This document shows, piece by piece, positions 46,038 through 53,771 of a stretch of DNA of 64,000 nucleotides; position 1 is the stretch's first letter, and every line of letters starts with the position of its first letter. The notes under the pieces were generated by a model. The model saw only the letters and a list, made by a program, of their open reading frames with translations, ran no database searches and had not been told where the DNA came from. The position numbers and the translations under genes were made by a program. This stretch comes from Actinoplanes campanulatus (GTDB lineage: Bacteria; Actinomycetota; Actinomycetes; Mycobacteriales; Micromonosporaceae), in the NCBI RefSeq assembly GCF_014647795.1, contig NZ_BMPW01000002.1, positions 1 to 64,000 of the forward strand, in the 5' to 3' direction.

Positions 46038-46961
46038 TCAGGCGGCGGTCGCGACCTCGGTAGGGGCCAGCTGCTGCCAGACCTCCCGGGTCGCGGTGGA
46101 CCGGTTCAGGGTGATGAAGTGGATCCCGGGAACGCCCTTGTCCAGGAGCCGGGCGCACATCTCCACGCACGTCTCGATCCCCAGGGCCCGCACCGCCTCC
46201 TCATCCCCGGCGACCCGCTCGAACCGCTCCAGCAGAGCCGGCGGGAAGGGCGCGCCGGAGAGCTGGGCGGAGCGTTCGATGGTGGCCATCCGGGTCACCG
46301 GCATGACGCCGGGCACGATCGGGGTGTCACTGCCCGAGGCCGCGACCCGATCGCGTAGACGCAGATAGTCCTCGGCGTCGAAGAACATCTGAGTGATCGC
46401 GAAATCCGCCCCGGCCCGGCATTTACGGACGAAGTGCCGGGTGTCGGTCTCCACGTCGGCCGAGCGCGGATGCTTGTAGGGGAACGCCGCCACCCCGACG
46501 CTGAAATCGCCGGCCGCACGGATCAGGCGAACCAGATCCTCCGCGTACAGGATCCCGTCGGGATGCCGCACCCACTCGCCCATCGGGTCGCCGGGCGGAT
46601 CGCCGCGAACCGCCAGGATGTTGCTGATGCCCGCGCCGGCCAGTCGGCCGATGACGTTGCGCAACTCGGCGACGGAGTGGTTCACCGCCGTGAGGTGCGC
46701 CATCGGCAGCAGCGTCGTCTCGGTGGCGACGCGCTCGGTGACGGCGACGGTGGTGTCCCGGGTGGTGCCGCCCGCCCCGTAGGTGATCGAGACGAAGCTG
46801 GGCCGCAGCGACTCCAGCTCCCGGATCGCCTGCCAGAGCAACTGCTCACCGGCTGGCGTCTTCGGTGGGAAGAACTCGAACGAGAAGGTGGGCGCCGGGC
46901 CGCGGATCAGCTCACCGACCGACGGCGCGCCGGGAAGCCGGGAGGGAAGTCCGAGAGACAC
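46038..46961 (-). CDS. metF: 5,10-methylenetetrahydrofolate reductase
   Basis: 307 residues. FSFEFFPPKT is the N-terminal catalytic Glu motif, SITYGAGGTTRD the flavin-binding loop, HLTAVNHS the folate loop, RGDPPGD and QMFFDAEDYLRL the downstream flavin contacts, and GIHFITLN the last strand; all standard for MetF. It reduces methylene-THF to methyl-THF for methionine synthesis. GTG start with TAGAGT ending seven bases before it and no ribosome site: a typical leaderless start. Divergent from the polyprenyl diphosphate synthase gene. In M. tuberculosis the equivalent pair is Rv2172c/Rv2173. Confidence 0.92.
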   Translation of the reverse strand: MSLGLPSRLPGAPSVGELIRGPAPTFSFEFFPPKTPAGEQLLWQAIRELESLRPSFVSITYGAGGTTRDTTVAVTERVATETTLLPMAHLTAVNHSVAELRNVIGRLAGAGISNILAVRGDPPGDPMGEWVRHPDGILYAEDLVRLIRAAGDFSVGVAAFPYKHPRSADVETDTRHFVRKCRAGADFAITQMFFDAEDYLRLRDRVAASGSDTPIVPGVMPVTRMATIERSAQLSGAPFPPALLERFERVAGDEEAVRALGIETCVEMCARLLDKGVPGIHFITLNRSTATREVWQQLAPTEVATAA

Positions 46962-46968
46962 GGTGAGC

Positions 46969-46974
46969 ACTCTA
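46969..46974 (-). promoter_or_regulatory. -10 element TAGAGT for leaderless metF
   Basis: TAGAGT on the minus strand, seven bases before the GTG; transcription would start at the start codon. No matching -35 seen. Confidence 0.5.
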
Positions 46975-47213
46975 CCGGTCACACCGCCCTCGATGATCCG
47001 CCCGAACGTCCGGCCGGTCACTCTGCGCGGTCGCATTTTTCCGGTACGCGATGAAGTGTCAGCAGAAACCGGGCACGCCGTTTCGCCGTACCATGCGATC
47101 CGGATGAGCCGTCGTGGCCGCGACGCGCGCTCCGGCATGTGACGGTCCGTCGCCGCGTGGGGTCGTCCGGTGGATCGCGGTGATACGGCCGAACAGGCGG
47201 ACGGACGACCAGA

Positions 47214-47219
47214 TAGCGT
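47214..47219 (+). promoter_or_regulatory. -10 element TAGCGT for leaderless idsA
   Basis: TAGCGT, seven bases before the GTG at 47227; same spacing as for the divergent metF. This decides the start used for the diphosphate synthase. Confidence 0.5.
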
Positions 47220-47226
47220 CGACTCC

Positions 47227-48297
47227 GTGACGAACTCTCCGCTCGAGTCGGCCGGCCTGCGGCCGCGTGTCGACAAGGCGCTCTCCGGTTTCCTCGCCAC
47301 CCAGCGCGCCCACCTGCTGGAGATCGACACGGCGCTGGCCGAGGTGGCCGACGCGGTGTCGGCGTTCGTACTCGGTGGCGGCAAGCGGCTGCGGCCGGCG
47401 TTCGCGTACTGGGGTTTCCGCGGCGCGGGCGGCGCCGACTCGGACGAGGTCGTGGCGGCCGTCTCGGCGCTGGAGCTGGTGCAGGCGAGCGCACTGATCC
47501 ACGACGACCTGATGGACCGGTCCGACACCCGGCGCGGGGAGCCGTCGGTGCACCGCCGGTTCGAGCTGCTGCACACGGCCGAGGGCTGGCGGGGCGCGGC
47601 GGCCGGGTTCGGCGACTCGGCGGCGCTGCTGCTCGGCGACCTGGCCATGGTCTGGTCCGACGAGCTGCTGCACTCGTCCGGGATGGCACTGGCCGACCTG
47701 GCCCGGGCGCGGCCGGTCTTCGACCAGATGCGGACCGAGGTGACCGTCGGCCAGTACCTGGACGTGCTCACCCAGGCGACCGGCGACACGTCCCTGGAAC
47801 GCGCCGGCAAGGTGGCCCGCTTCAAATCGGCGAAGTACACGGTCGAACGCCCGCTCCTGCTGGGCGCGGCCCTGGCAGGCGGCGGCCCCGAGGTGTTCGC
47901 GTCGTACGCGGCGTTCGGCCTGCCGCTCGGCGAGGCCTTCCAGATGCGGGACGACGTCCTGGGCGTCTACGGCGACCCGGCCCAGACCGGAAAACCGGCC
48001 GGCGACGACCTCCGCGAGGGCAAACGAACCTACCTGGTGGCCGCGGCCTACCAGGCGGTGGACGAGGCCACCCGGCAGTACCTGGAGTCCGCCCTCGGCG
48101 ACCCGGCCCTGGACGACACCGGCGTGGAACGCCTCCGAACGATCATCCGGGAAGCGGGCGCCCTGGCCGCCACCGAATCCCGGATCGAAACCCTGACCAC
48201 CGAGGCCCTGACCGCCCTGGCCGAGGCCCCCATCGAGGACGAGGCCCGAACAGTCCTGCACGCCTTGGCCGAGGCCTCCACCCACCGTTCTGTCTGA
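47227..48297 (+). CDS. idsA: Polyprenyl (geranylgeranyl-type) diphosphate synthase
   Basis: 356 residues. First Asp-rich motif LIHDDLMDRSDTRRG, GGGKRLRPAFAYW before it, and second Asp-rich motif FQMRDDVLGVYGD; FKSAKYTVERPLLLG is the K-T-x-x motif. It elongates prenyl diphosphates with IPP; chain length is probably C15-C20, supplying carotenoids, quinones or polyprenyl phosphates. GTG 47227 chosen because a -10 element ends seven bases before it; an upstream in-frame GTG (47170) is possible. It corresponds in context to idsA2 (Rv2173). A hairpin terminator follows. Confidence 0.92.
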   Translation: MTNSPLESAGLRPRVDKALSGFLATQRAHLLEIDTALAEVADAVSAFVLGGGKRLRPAFAYWGFRGAGGADSDEVVAAVSALELVQASALIHDDLMDRSDTRRGEPSVHRRFELLHTAEGWRGAAAGFGDSAALLLGDLAMVWSDELLHSSGMALADLARARPVFDQMRTEVTVGQYLDVLTQATGDTSLERAGKVARFKSAKYTVERPLLLGAALAGGGPEVFASYAAFGLPLGEAFQMRDDVLGVYGDPAQTGKPAGDDLREGKRTYLVAAAYQAVDEATRQYLESALGDPALDDTGVERLRTIIREAGALAATESRIETLTTEALTALAEAPIEDEARTVLHALAEASTHRSV

Positions 48298-48314
48298 CCG
48301 CCCACCCCCACCAC

Positions 48315-48354
48315 CGAGGCTCTGACCGCTCCACGGGAGCGGGTCAGAGCCTCG
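48315..48354 (+). terminator. Terminator of idsA
   Basis: CGAGGCTCTGACC (48315-48327) pairs with GGTCAGAGCCTCG (48342-48354), 13 bases, extended inward by GCTCC/GGAGC with one bulged base; starts 18 bases after the stop. Confidence 0.8.
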
Positions 48355-48574
48355 CTCCGTCCTGAGGACCTCCGCGCCATCCTCGCGAGCAGTCCTACGG
48401 CTCGGCGGGTTCACCGGTTCGAACGCCGCACCCATGAACGGAACGTGAAGCGATCTTTATTCGGTTGTCGGTGGTCGATGCCGCAGCCTATTTTCTCCTC
48501 AGCGAATCCGCCGGGGTGGAACGCCCTTGACCTGTGGATTCCTATTACGCAAACGATTTTCCGGGGGTGACGAA

Positions 48575-49015
48575 ATGAGTGCGGTTCTGGTTCTCAACGC
48601 CGACTGCGGGCCGCTGCACCGGGTCAGCCTCCGGCACGCGATCCGGATGCTGTTCCGCCAGGTCGCCGTGGTGCACGAGGCTCAGCCGGACACCCGGATC
48701 GGGGTCTACCCGGTGCCGACCGTGGTGCGGCTGGTCTCCTACGTGGTGACGCGGTGGCGGCGCGGGCGCGGCCCGGGCTGGTCGCGGGCCGGTGTGCTGC
48801 TGCGGGATGGGCGAAAGTGCGCCTACTGCGGCGACTCCGCCTCGACCATCGACCATGTTCTGCCCCGCTCGCGAGGCGGCCGTAACGAATGGCTGAACAC
48901 CGTCGCGGCCTGCGGTCGCTGCAACAACCGCAAGCGCGACCGCACCCCCGCCGAGGCCCGCATGCCACTCCGGATGATTCCGTTCGCCCCGATCTGGGCG
49001 GTAACTCTTACCTGA
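48575..49015 (+). CDS. HNH endonuclease
   Basis: 146 residues. GRKCAYCGDSASTIDHVLPRSRGGRNEWLNTVAACGRCNNRK is a complete HNH domain: two C-x2-C zinc knuckles with D-H...S-R-G-G...N between them. The N-terminal ~85 residues (VLNADCGPLHRVSLRHAIRMLFRQVAVVHE) form the conserved lead-in of this actinobacterial family. A metal-dependent nuclease, cellular role unknown; not obviously part of a phage, intein or restriction unit. ATG 48575 with GGGGG upstream. An A/T-rich 90-base stretch before it probably contains its promoter. Confidence 0.88.
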   Translation: MSAVLVLNADCGPLHRVSLRHAIRMLFRQVAVVHEAQPDTRIGVYPVPTVVRLVSYVVTRWRRGRGPGWSRAGVLLRDGRKCAYCGDSASTIDHVLPRSRGGRNEWLNTVAACGRCNNRKRDRTPAEARMPLRMIPFAPIWAVTLT

Positions 49016-49062
49016 TCGCGACGCTACCCACCGCCCGGTAGCGCCAGACCTTCCCCTCAAGC

Positions 49063-49100
49063 GGCGGCCGGCGGGTTTACACGGGGACCCGCCGGCCGCC
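49063..49100 (+). terminator. Terminator of the HNH gene
   Basis: Perfect 14-base arms GGCGGCCGGCGGGT (49063-49076) and ACCCGCCGGCCGCC (49087-49100), 10-base loop. Confidence 0.8.
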
Positions 49101-49210
49101 CACCCTTCCCACACCTCCGTCCACGCGCGAGCACGTGCCATCCCGTGCATCGAGCCGTCCCCCACGGCGCGTTGACAGCCCCCGTCCCCTCATCAATGCC
49201 TCCCCCTCAT

Positions 49211-49299
49211 GCCCCGCCCATACGCGCGGTGGACTCTCGCGGGGAACCCGCACACGCCCGCCGGCTGCTGCGCCCCGCCCGCACGCGCGATGGACTCTC
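49211..49299. repeat. 28-bp direct repeat, two copies 61 bp apart
   Basis: 49211-49238 and 49272-49299 differ at three or four positions; both contain ACGCGCG followed by TGGACTCTC. Confidence 0.7.
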
Positions 49300-49375
49300 C
49301 TGCGCGGTCAGTTGTGCCTTCGGAGCGGAGCTGTGGGGCATCGCACCCGGATGGCGTTCTCCCAGGTGAAATCCT

Positions 49376-50092
49376 TTATGAGGCTATGACCCGATCCCGG
49401 GGCTCGGCTGGCTCGGCGCTCCGGCGGGCCCCCGCCCCGCGGCGGGAACGATCGCGCTCCAGCCACCACTCGGCGATGAGCAGCGGGATGGTCCACCCGA
49501 GCCAGGCCGTCGCGGCCGAAGCCACCCATGCCAGGAGTCCTTCGTCGCCATGGAAGGTCGTCTCGAGTTGGGGCATCAGGGCGATCACGAAGATCGCGCC
49601 CCAGATGCGGTTGGTGATGATCGAGGCGGTGAGTGCGAAGCTGCGGATCATCCACCGGCGGTGTTCGCCGAACCGGCGGTGGCGGGCAGCCCGCCAGCCT
49701 TTCGCGGTCACGTAGAGCCAAACCGCCGCGAGCAGCATGTTGCTGGCCCGGGTAGCCGGCCCGAACGGGCTGAGCGAACCGATGGTGAGGGCCGCGATGC
49801 CGGCGGGCAGGACGCCGCCGAACACGTAGACCCGGCCGAGTCGCCGGTGCGCGACCGGATGCCGGCGGCGGAACCATGGCCAGATCTGGAAGACCGAACT
49901 GGCCAGAGCCACGCTGCCGAACAGCACATGCGGCACGAGCAGCCAGAAGTGCGCGACACCGAGCTCCGGTGGCTGCGGAACGCGGGATCGCGCCGGGTCG
50001 AAGCTGAGATACGGCGGGATCGAGAAGGCCACGAAGATCACCACGATCGCCGCGAACGGAACGATCCACGGGCGCTGCCACCATCGAGTCAC
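49376..50092 (-). CDS. DUF2306-type membrane protein
   Basis: 238 residues, about six transmembrane helices (WIVPFAAIVVIFVAF; LLVPHVLFGSVALASSVFQI; VYVFGGVLPAGIAALTIGSL; ASNMLLAAVWLYVTA; AWLGWTIPLLIAEWW). HRRLGRVYVFGGVLP and HRRWMIRSFALTASIITNRIW match the DUF2306 heme/quinone-like four-His membrane family of unknown function. Divergent from a TetR regulator with two palindromes in the 80-base gap, so it is a likely target of that regulator. Confidence 0.78.
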   Translation of the reverse strand: MTRWWQRPWIVPFAAIVVIFVAFSIPPYLSFDPARSRVPQPPELGVAHFWLLVPHVLFGSVALASSVFQIWPWFRRRHPVAHRRLGRVYVFGGVLPAGIAALTIGSLSPFGPATRASNMLLAAVWLYVTAKGWRAARHRRFGEHRRWMIRSFALTASIITNRIWGAIFVIALMPQLETTFHGDEGLLAWVASAATAWLGWTIPLLIAEWWLERDRSRRGAGARRSAEPAEPRDRVIAS

Positions 50093-50106
50093 GTCACGCT
50101 CCTAAC

Positions 50107-50142
50107 TGCGTATGAGGTACGCATCGAGCGTATGCCATACGC
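50107..50142. promoter_or_regulatory. Two TetR-type operators between DUF2306 and TetR genes
   Basis: TGCGTA-TGAGG-TACGCA (50107-50123) and GCGTATG-C-CATACGC (50128-50142) share the half-site GCGTA. Their centres are about 20 bases apart, two helical turns, so two dimers could bind side by side. Confidence 0.7.
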
Positions 50143-50172
50143 AATAAACCGGGAAGTGCCTAGGATGAGCCC

Positions 50173-50880
50173 GTGCCGATGGAGATTCCCCGTACGCTCA
50201 AGGTCCTCTGGGGTCTGGAAGAGCGCCGCAACCGCGGCCCGCAGCCGGCGCTGACCCTGGACCGGATCGTCGCCACCGCGATCGAGATCGCTGACCGCGA
50301 CGGCCTCGCGGCCCTCTCCATGGCCCGTCTCGCCGAGCGTCTCGGCAGCGCGCCGATGTCCCTCTACCGGCACGTGGCCAGCAAGGACGAACTCCTCGTC
50401 TTCATGCAGGACGCCGCACCGGGCGAGCCGCCGATGCTGCCGCCCGGATGGCGCGCCGGTCTCGGGGCGTGGGCCCGGGGGTTGAAGGCGGTCTTCCACC
50501 GCCATCCGTGGATCCTCCAGGTCTCGGCCGGTCGTCCACCTCTTGAGCCCGGCCAGATCGCCTGGCTGGACCGTGGTCTGTCGGCCTTCGACGGCACACC
50601 GCTCACCAGCCGTGAGCGCTTTCAGGCGGTCATGGCGACGCTCTACTACGTGCGTGGCGAGGCGCAGATCTTTGCGCTCCTGCTTACCGGCGAGGCGGAT
50701 GTGGCCGACGACGCCTACGGCGCTCTGATCGGCAGCCTGGTGACCGCTGACCGTTTTCCGGCGCTGGCCGCCGCGATCGCCGATGGCCTGTTCGCTCCGG
50801 AAGTCGAGGACGTCACCTTCGAGACCGGTTTGTCTCGTCTCTTCGACGGCATAGAACTCCTCGTCTCAACAAAGAACTGA
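50173..50880 (+). CDS. TetR-family regulator (TetR_C_1 type)
   Basis: 235 residues. HTH: TLDRIVATAIEIADRDGLAALSMARLAERLGSAPMSLYRHVASKDELL; the remaining ~155 residues are the helical ligand-binding domain. N-terminal extension of ~30 residues (PRTLKVLWGLEERRNRGPQP) is typical of this subgroup. GTG start. It is divergent from a DUF2306 membrane protein and followed eight bases later by another HTH gene. It probably represses itself and the membrane protein through the GCGTA palindromes. Confidence 0.88.
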   Translation: MPMEIPRTLKVLWGLEERRNRGPQPALTLDRIVATAIEIADRDGLAALSMARLAERLGSAPMSLYRHVASKDELLVFMQDAAPGEPPMLPPGWRAGLGAWARGLKAVFHRHPWILQVSAGRPPLEPGQIAWLDRGLSAFDGTPLTSRERFQAVMATLYYVRGEAQIFALLLTGEADVADDAYGALIGSLVTADRFPALAAAIADGLFAPEVEDVTFETGLSRLFDGIELLVSTKN

Positions 50881-50887
50881 TGGCGGA

Positions 50888-51388
50888 ATGGCGAATCTGG
50901 AACGGTTGCGCCAGATCCCGGCCCGGCGCGCGGATCTCGACGCGGACGAGTTGGAGCTGATCGACCGTGCCCGGCGTGACGGCGCCACCTGGCCGGAGAT
51001 CGCCGAGGCGCTCGGCCTGACCAGCCGTCAAGCTGCGGAGCAACGCCGGCACCGCTTGGCACAGGCTGCGGAGCGCGCCTCCCGCCCGCAGCGTGCCGAG
51101 CTGGATCAGGGGTATGGCCACACCGCCCCCGAGCTGCGCAGACGTGCCATCGAACTGCACCGGAGAATCGGCGCCGACCGCCGCTGGGACGCCCGTTTCC
51201 CGCGTGCCGCGCTGGTCCGCGAAACCCTGGTCGCCGCCCCCGATGCGCCTCCCGGCGCCCTTTACGACCTGGTCGCTGCCGTCCTGAAAGATCTGGCGGA
51301 TCCCAGCGTCCCCGAATTCCCCGCCCCACTGCGCGCGGCAATCGACCGTCTGCGAGCGGCCGCGATCAAAGGGCCGAGATCAGCCTGA
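50888..51388 (+). CDS. Small HTH protein
   Basis: 166 residues. A central helix-turn-helix (TWPEIAEALGLTSRQAAEQRRHRL) follows a helical N-terminus (LERLRQIPARRADLDADELE); the C-terminal half has LRRRAIELHRRIG and more helices of unknown type. Similar wHTH proteins occur in Streptomyces and related genera without known role. Eight bases after the TetR gene, so co-transcribed with it. Its stop codon falls at the first copy of a 53-bp tandem repeat. Confidence 0.7.
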   Translation: MANLERLRQIPARRADLDADELELIDRARRDGATWPEIAEALGLTSRQAAEQRRHRLAQAAERASRPQRAELDQGYGHTAPELRRRAIELHRRIGADRRWDARFPRAALVRETLVAAPDAPPGALYDLVAAVLKDLADPSVPEFPAPLRAAIDRLRAAAIKGPRSA

Positions 51389-51580
51389 GGTGGGTGGTCA
51401 CGTCGGCTGGGTTCGGGTTTCAGGGATTGCGATCGGTTTGAGGTGGGTGGTCACGTCGGCTGGGTTCGGGTTTCAGGGATTGCGATCGGTTCGAGGTGGG
51501 TGGTCACGTCGGCTGGGTCTCGGGTCCAGGGGCCGCGATCAGCTTGAGGTAGGCGGCCACATCGGCTGGATCCCGGGTTA
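51387..51580. repeat. 53-bp tandem repeat between convergent genes
   Basis: Copies start at 51387, 51440, 51493 and 51546 with exact 53-base period, each opening GAGGTGGGTGGTCACGTCGG or a near variant. The first two are nearly identical. The third straddles the monooxygenase stop (51504-51506) and the fourth encodes its C-terminal residues, so the array is a duplication of that gene end. Confidence 0.92.
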
Positions 51581-52919
51581 CGCAGCCGATGTAGTTGTCC
51601 GGCCGGACCAGCACCAGTGTCGGCCCGTCGATGTCGTAAGCGCGTGCCGAGGACCCCTCGGGGTCTTGAAGGTGATGGATCGGGACCGTGAGCTCCGGCA
51701 GCGGCCCGGCCCAATCGAAGGCCAGGAGCGTGGCATGTGGGCCGCGCAGCAGATCGAAGACGCGGCCCTCGGCGAGAGGAGAATCCGGCGCGCGGTCGCC
51801 GGCTCGCACCACGCCCGGCTCGGACCGGTGCTCGGCCGCCAGCGTGCCGCCCCGGTAGTTGAGCGAGAGCTGCCGCAGCACCGGATCGTCGCGGCGCATC
51901 GCATCCGCCGAGCCCTCGACGTGGCCGCGGTGCAGCCGGGTGCTGATGCCGAGGACGTCGGCTGCGACCGGCAGGCGCTCCTCCTCGTAGGTGTCGAGCA
52001 CCCGCTCGTCACCCGTCGCGATCTTCCAGCCCAGGTTGTACGCATCCTGAATCCCGGTGTTCAGCCCCTGCCCGCCGGCCGGTGAATGCACATGCGCGGC
52101 ATCGCCGGCCAGGAACACGTCACCCACCCGGAACCGGGAGGCCATCCGGATGTTGGCCCGGAACTCGGACCGCCAGCCCACCTCGGTGACCGTGATCGAC
52201 GGGTCGACCGAGGCGACCAACTGCCCGGGGGAGCGGTCGGTGGGCGGAGCTGTGAGCTGGAACCAGTCGCCGCCCGGCAGGGGGCACAGCCCGAGCCGGA
52301 ACGACCCGCGCTCGGAGCCCGGCCAGACATGCCAGTGATCGCGGTCGAGGCCGGTCAACCGGACGTCGGCGATCATCAGCCGCTCCTCCTCGTGGGTCTC
52401 GCCCTCGAACTCGACGCCGAGCGCCCGCCGCACCGTGCTCCGCCCGCCGTCGGCACCGACCACATAGCGGGCCCGCACCACCTCGCCGGTGCTGAGCGTG
52501 ACCCGGACCCCGACCTCCTCCTGCTCCAGCTCGGTGACACCCACCCCGAACTCGACCGGGATCCCCTCGGCGAGCAGCTCGGACGTGCGCCACTGCGGGA
52601 CCATCCACAAGTTGGGCCAGGGTACGGAGGGGGTGGGCTCGTGCAACTCGTCGAGCCGGAAATCGTGATGGCCGCCGGGCACGTGGGCACGCAGCGACGG
52701 ATAGTCGCCGCCGGCGGCCCGAAACCGGTCGATCAGCCCGAGATCATCGAGAACCTCCAGCGTGCGTGGCTGCAACCCCTTGCCACGAGACCCGTCGAAG
52801 GGTCGCTCCGACCGCTCCACGATCCGGTAGGGCACGCCATGCCGGGAGAGCTGACGCGCGAGGGTGAGCCCGGTCGGCCCGGCGCCCACAATCATGGTGA
52901 ATTCAGATTCAGTGAACAT
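51504..52919 (-). CDS. FAD-dependent aromatic monooxygenase
   Basis: 471 residues, group A flavoprotein hydroxylase. MIVGAGPTGLTLARQLSRHG is the FAD G-x-G-x2-G motif; VVGADGGRSTVRRALG is the DG motif for NADPH; VFLAGDAAHVHSPAGGQGLN is the GD motif and second FAD site. A C-terminal thioredoxin-like tail (residues ~380-471) ends DPADVAAYLKLIAAPG. Such enzymes hydroxylate phenols or polyketide aromatics with NAD(P)H and O2. Start at ATG 52919; ATG 52895 (MIVGAG) is an alternative and would place the operator upstream of the gene. Divergent from TetR. Confidence 0.88.
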   Translation of the reverse strand: MFTESEFTMIVGAGPTGLTLARQLSRHGVPYRIVERSERPFDGSRGKGLQPRTLEVLDDLGLIDRFRAAGGDYPSLRAHVPGGHHDFRLDELHEPTPSVPWPNLWMVPQWRTSELLAEGIPVEFGVGVTELEQEEVGVRVTLSTGEVVRARYVVGADGGRSTVRRALGVEFEGETHEEERLMIADVRLTGLDRDHWHVWPGSERGSFRLGLCPLPGGDWFQLTAPPTDRSPGQLVASVDPSITVTEVGWRSEFRANIRMASRFRVGDVFLAGDAAHVHSPAGGQGLNTGIQDAYNLGWKIATGDERVLDTYEEERLPVAADVLGISTRLHRGHVEGSADAMRRDDPVLRQLSLNYRGGTLAAEHRSEPGVVRAGDRAPDSPLAEGRVFDLLRGPHATLLAFDWAGPLPELTVPIHHLQDPEGSSARAYDIDGPTLVLVRPDNYIGCVTRDPADVAAYLKLIAAPGPETQPT

Positions 52920-52930
52920 GAATTCACCAT
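52894..52930. promoter_or_regulatory. Large inverted repeat covering the monooxygenase start
   Basis: ATGGTGAATTCA (52894-52905) and TGAATTCACCAT (52919-52930) are perfect 12-base inverted arms with a 13-base spacer that itself contains TTCAGTGAA (52908-52916). The TGAATTCA palindromes are 21 bases apart, two DNA turns. The right arm lies near where the TetR -35 should be (TAATCT at 52941-52946 is a candidate -10). Confidence 0.7.
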
Positions 52931-52965
52931 AGGGCACTGCTAATCTCCCGGTCAAGGAGGTTCGG

Positions 52966-53568
52966 ATGGCGGTAGTGGGGATGCGCAAGCAGCAGGCGGC
53001 GCAGACCGAGGCGGAGCTCAAGGCGGCCGCGATCCGGGTCTTCGAGCGGGTCGGTTATCTGAACGCCAAGATCACTGACATCACGACCGAGGCGGGTCGG
53101 GCGACCGGCTCCTTCTACAAGCATTTCGCGAGCAAGGAGGCGCTGCTCGAGGCGCTGCTCGCCGACCTGCTCGCCGAGGGCGACGAGAGTGCCGAACTGG
53201 AGGGTCATCTCGACGATTTCCGGGATCGTGCGGCGGTCCGCTGGCACGTCTCGGCCTACTGGCACTTCCACCGCCGCCATCGCCCGCTCATGGTCGCGCT
53301 GCAGCAGGCGGCCATCGTCGACGATGGCTTCGCCCGCCGTAGTCAGGAACTGCTCGAACCGGACCTCCGCCACATCGCCGACCACATGCGCGGCCTCGAT
53401 CTGCCCGGTGATCCACTGGTGGCGGCGTCGCTCTTCACCACGACGTTGTCCGGTTTCGCCGCCGCCTACCTCGGCGGCCACGGCCGCACTCCCGAGGTCT
53501 CGGACGACGAGGCGATCGAGACGCTGACCTCCTTCCTGCACGCCGGCCTCGGCGGTGGCGCACGCTGA
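52966..53568 (+). CDS. TetR-family regulator of the FAD monooxygenase
   Basis: 200 residues. HTH: AAAIRVFERVGYLNAKITDITTEAGRATGSFYKHFASKEALLEALL; C-terminal ligand domain contains RWHVSAYWHFHRRHRPLMVALQQ and DPLVAASLFTTTLSGFAAAYLGG. ATG 52966 has AAGGAGG five bases upstream, a textbook ribosome site. It is divergent from the monooxygenase gene across a 46-base gap with a large operator-like repeat, so it probably represses both and is induced by a substrate of the enzyme. Confidence 0.88.
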   Translation: MAVVGMRKQQAAQTEAELKAAAIRVFERVGYLNAKITDITTEAGRATGSFYKHFASKEALLEALLADLLAEGDESAELEGHLDDFRDRAAVRWHVSAYWHFHRRHRPLMVALQQAAIVDDGFARRSQELLEPDLRHIADHMRGLDLPGDPLVAASLFTTTLSGFAAAYLGGHGRTPEVSDDEAIETLTSFLHAGLGGGAR

Positions 53569-53771
53569 TCACCGCGGCCCGGCTTCCTTCCCGGTACGCT
53601 CCGCGCGCCCCATGGCCGCGTAGGGCGGCGGAGGGGTGGGGTGGCCGCATGAGAAGGCGAGGAGGGGTGGGGTGGCCGCATCGGGAGCGCGGAGGGGTGG
53701 GGTGGCCGCATAAGAGGCGCGAAGGGGTGAGGTGAGGCAAGGGGGCTGCACGCCGGCGTGCAATCGCCGGC
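53569..53771. repeat. Gap with ~30-bp tandem repeats (GAGGGGTGGGGTGGCCGCAT)
   Basis: Copies start at 53631, 53662, 53692 and 53721 (the last degenerate), with GAGGGGTGGGGTGGCCGCAT conserved in the first three and 9-11 variable bases after each. They lie between the convergent ends of two TetR-type regulator genes. Confidence 0.85.

Larger units (their letters stand above)
49016..49375. other. Intergenic region with terminator and a duplicated 28-bp element
   Basis: 360 bases between convergent genes. Contents: a strong hairpin (49063-49100) and two imperfect 28-bp direct copies, 49211-49238 and 49272-49299 (GCCCCGCCC...TGGACTCTC). No gene that I can support on either strand. Confidence 0.7.

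Noticed and set aside
44173-48297. Complete carotenoid biosynthetic cluster.
   Set aside because: Phytoene synthase is not in the window and unrelated genes interrupt; only partial support.
48360-48574. Riboswitch or structured leader before the HNH gene.
   Set aside because: No consensus core of a known riboswitch class could be recognised; only an AT-richer promoter-like stretch.
48575-49015. HNH gene as part of a restriction or phage defence island.
   Set aside because: No methyltransferase, helicase or phage gene nearby; the protein matches a common solitary actinobacterial HNH family.
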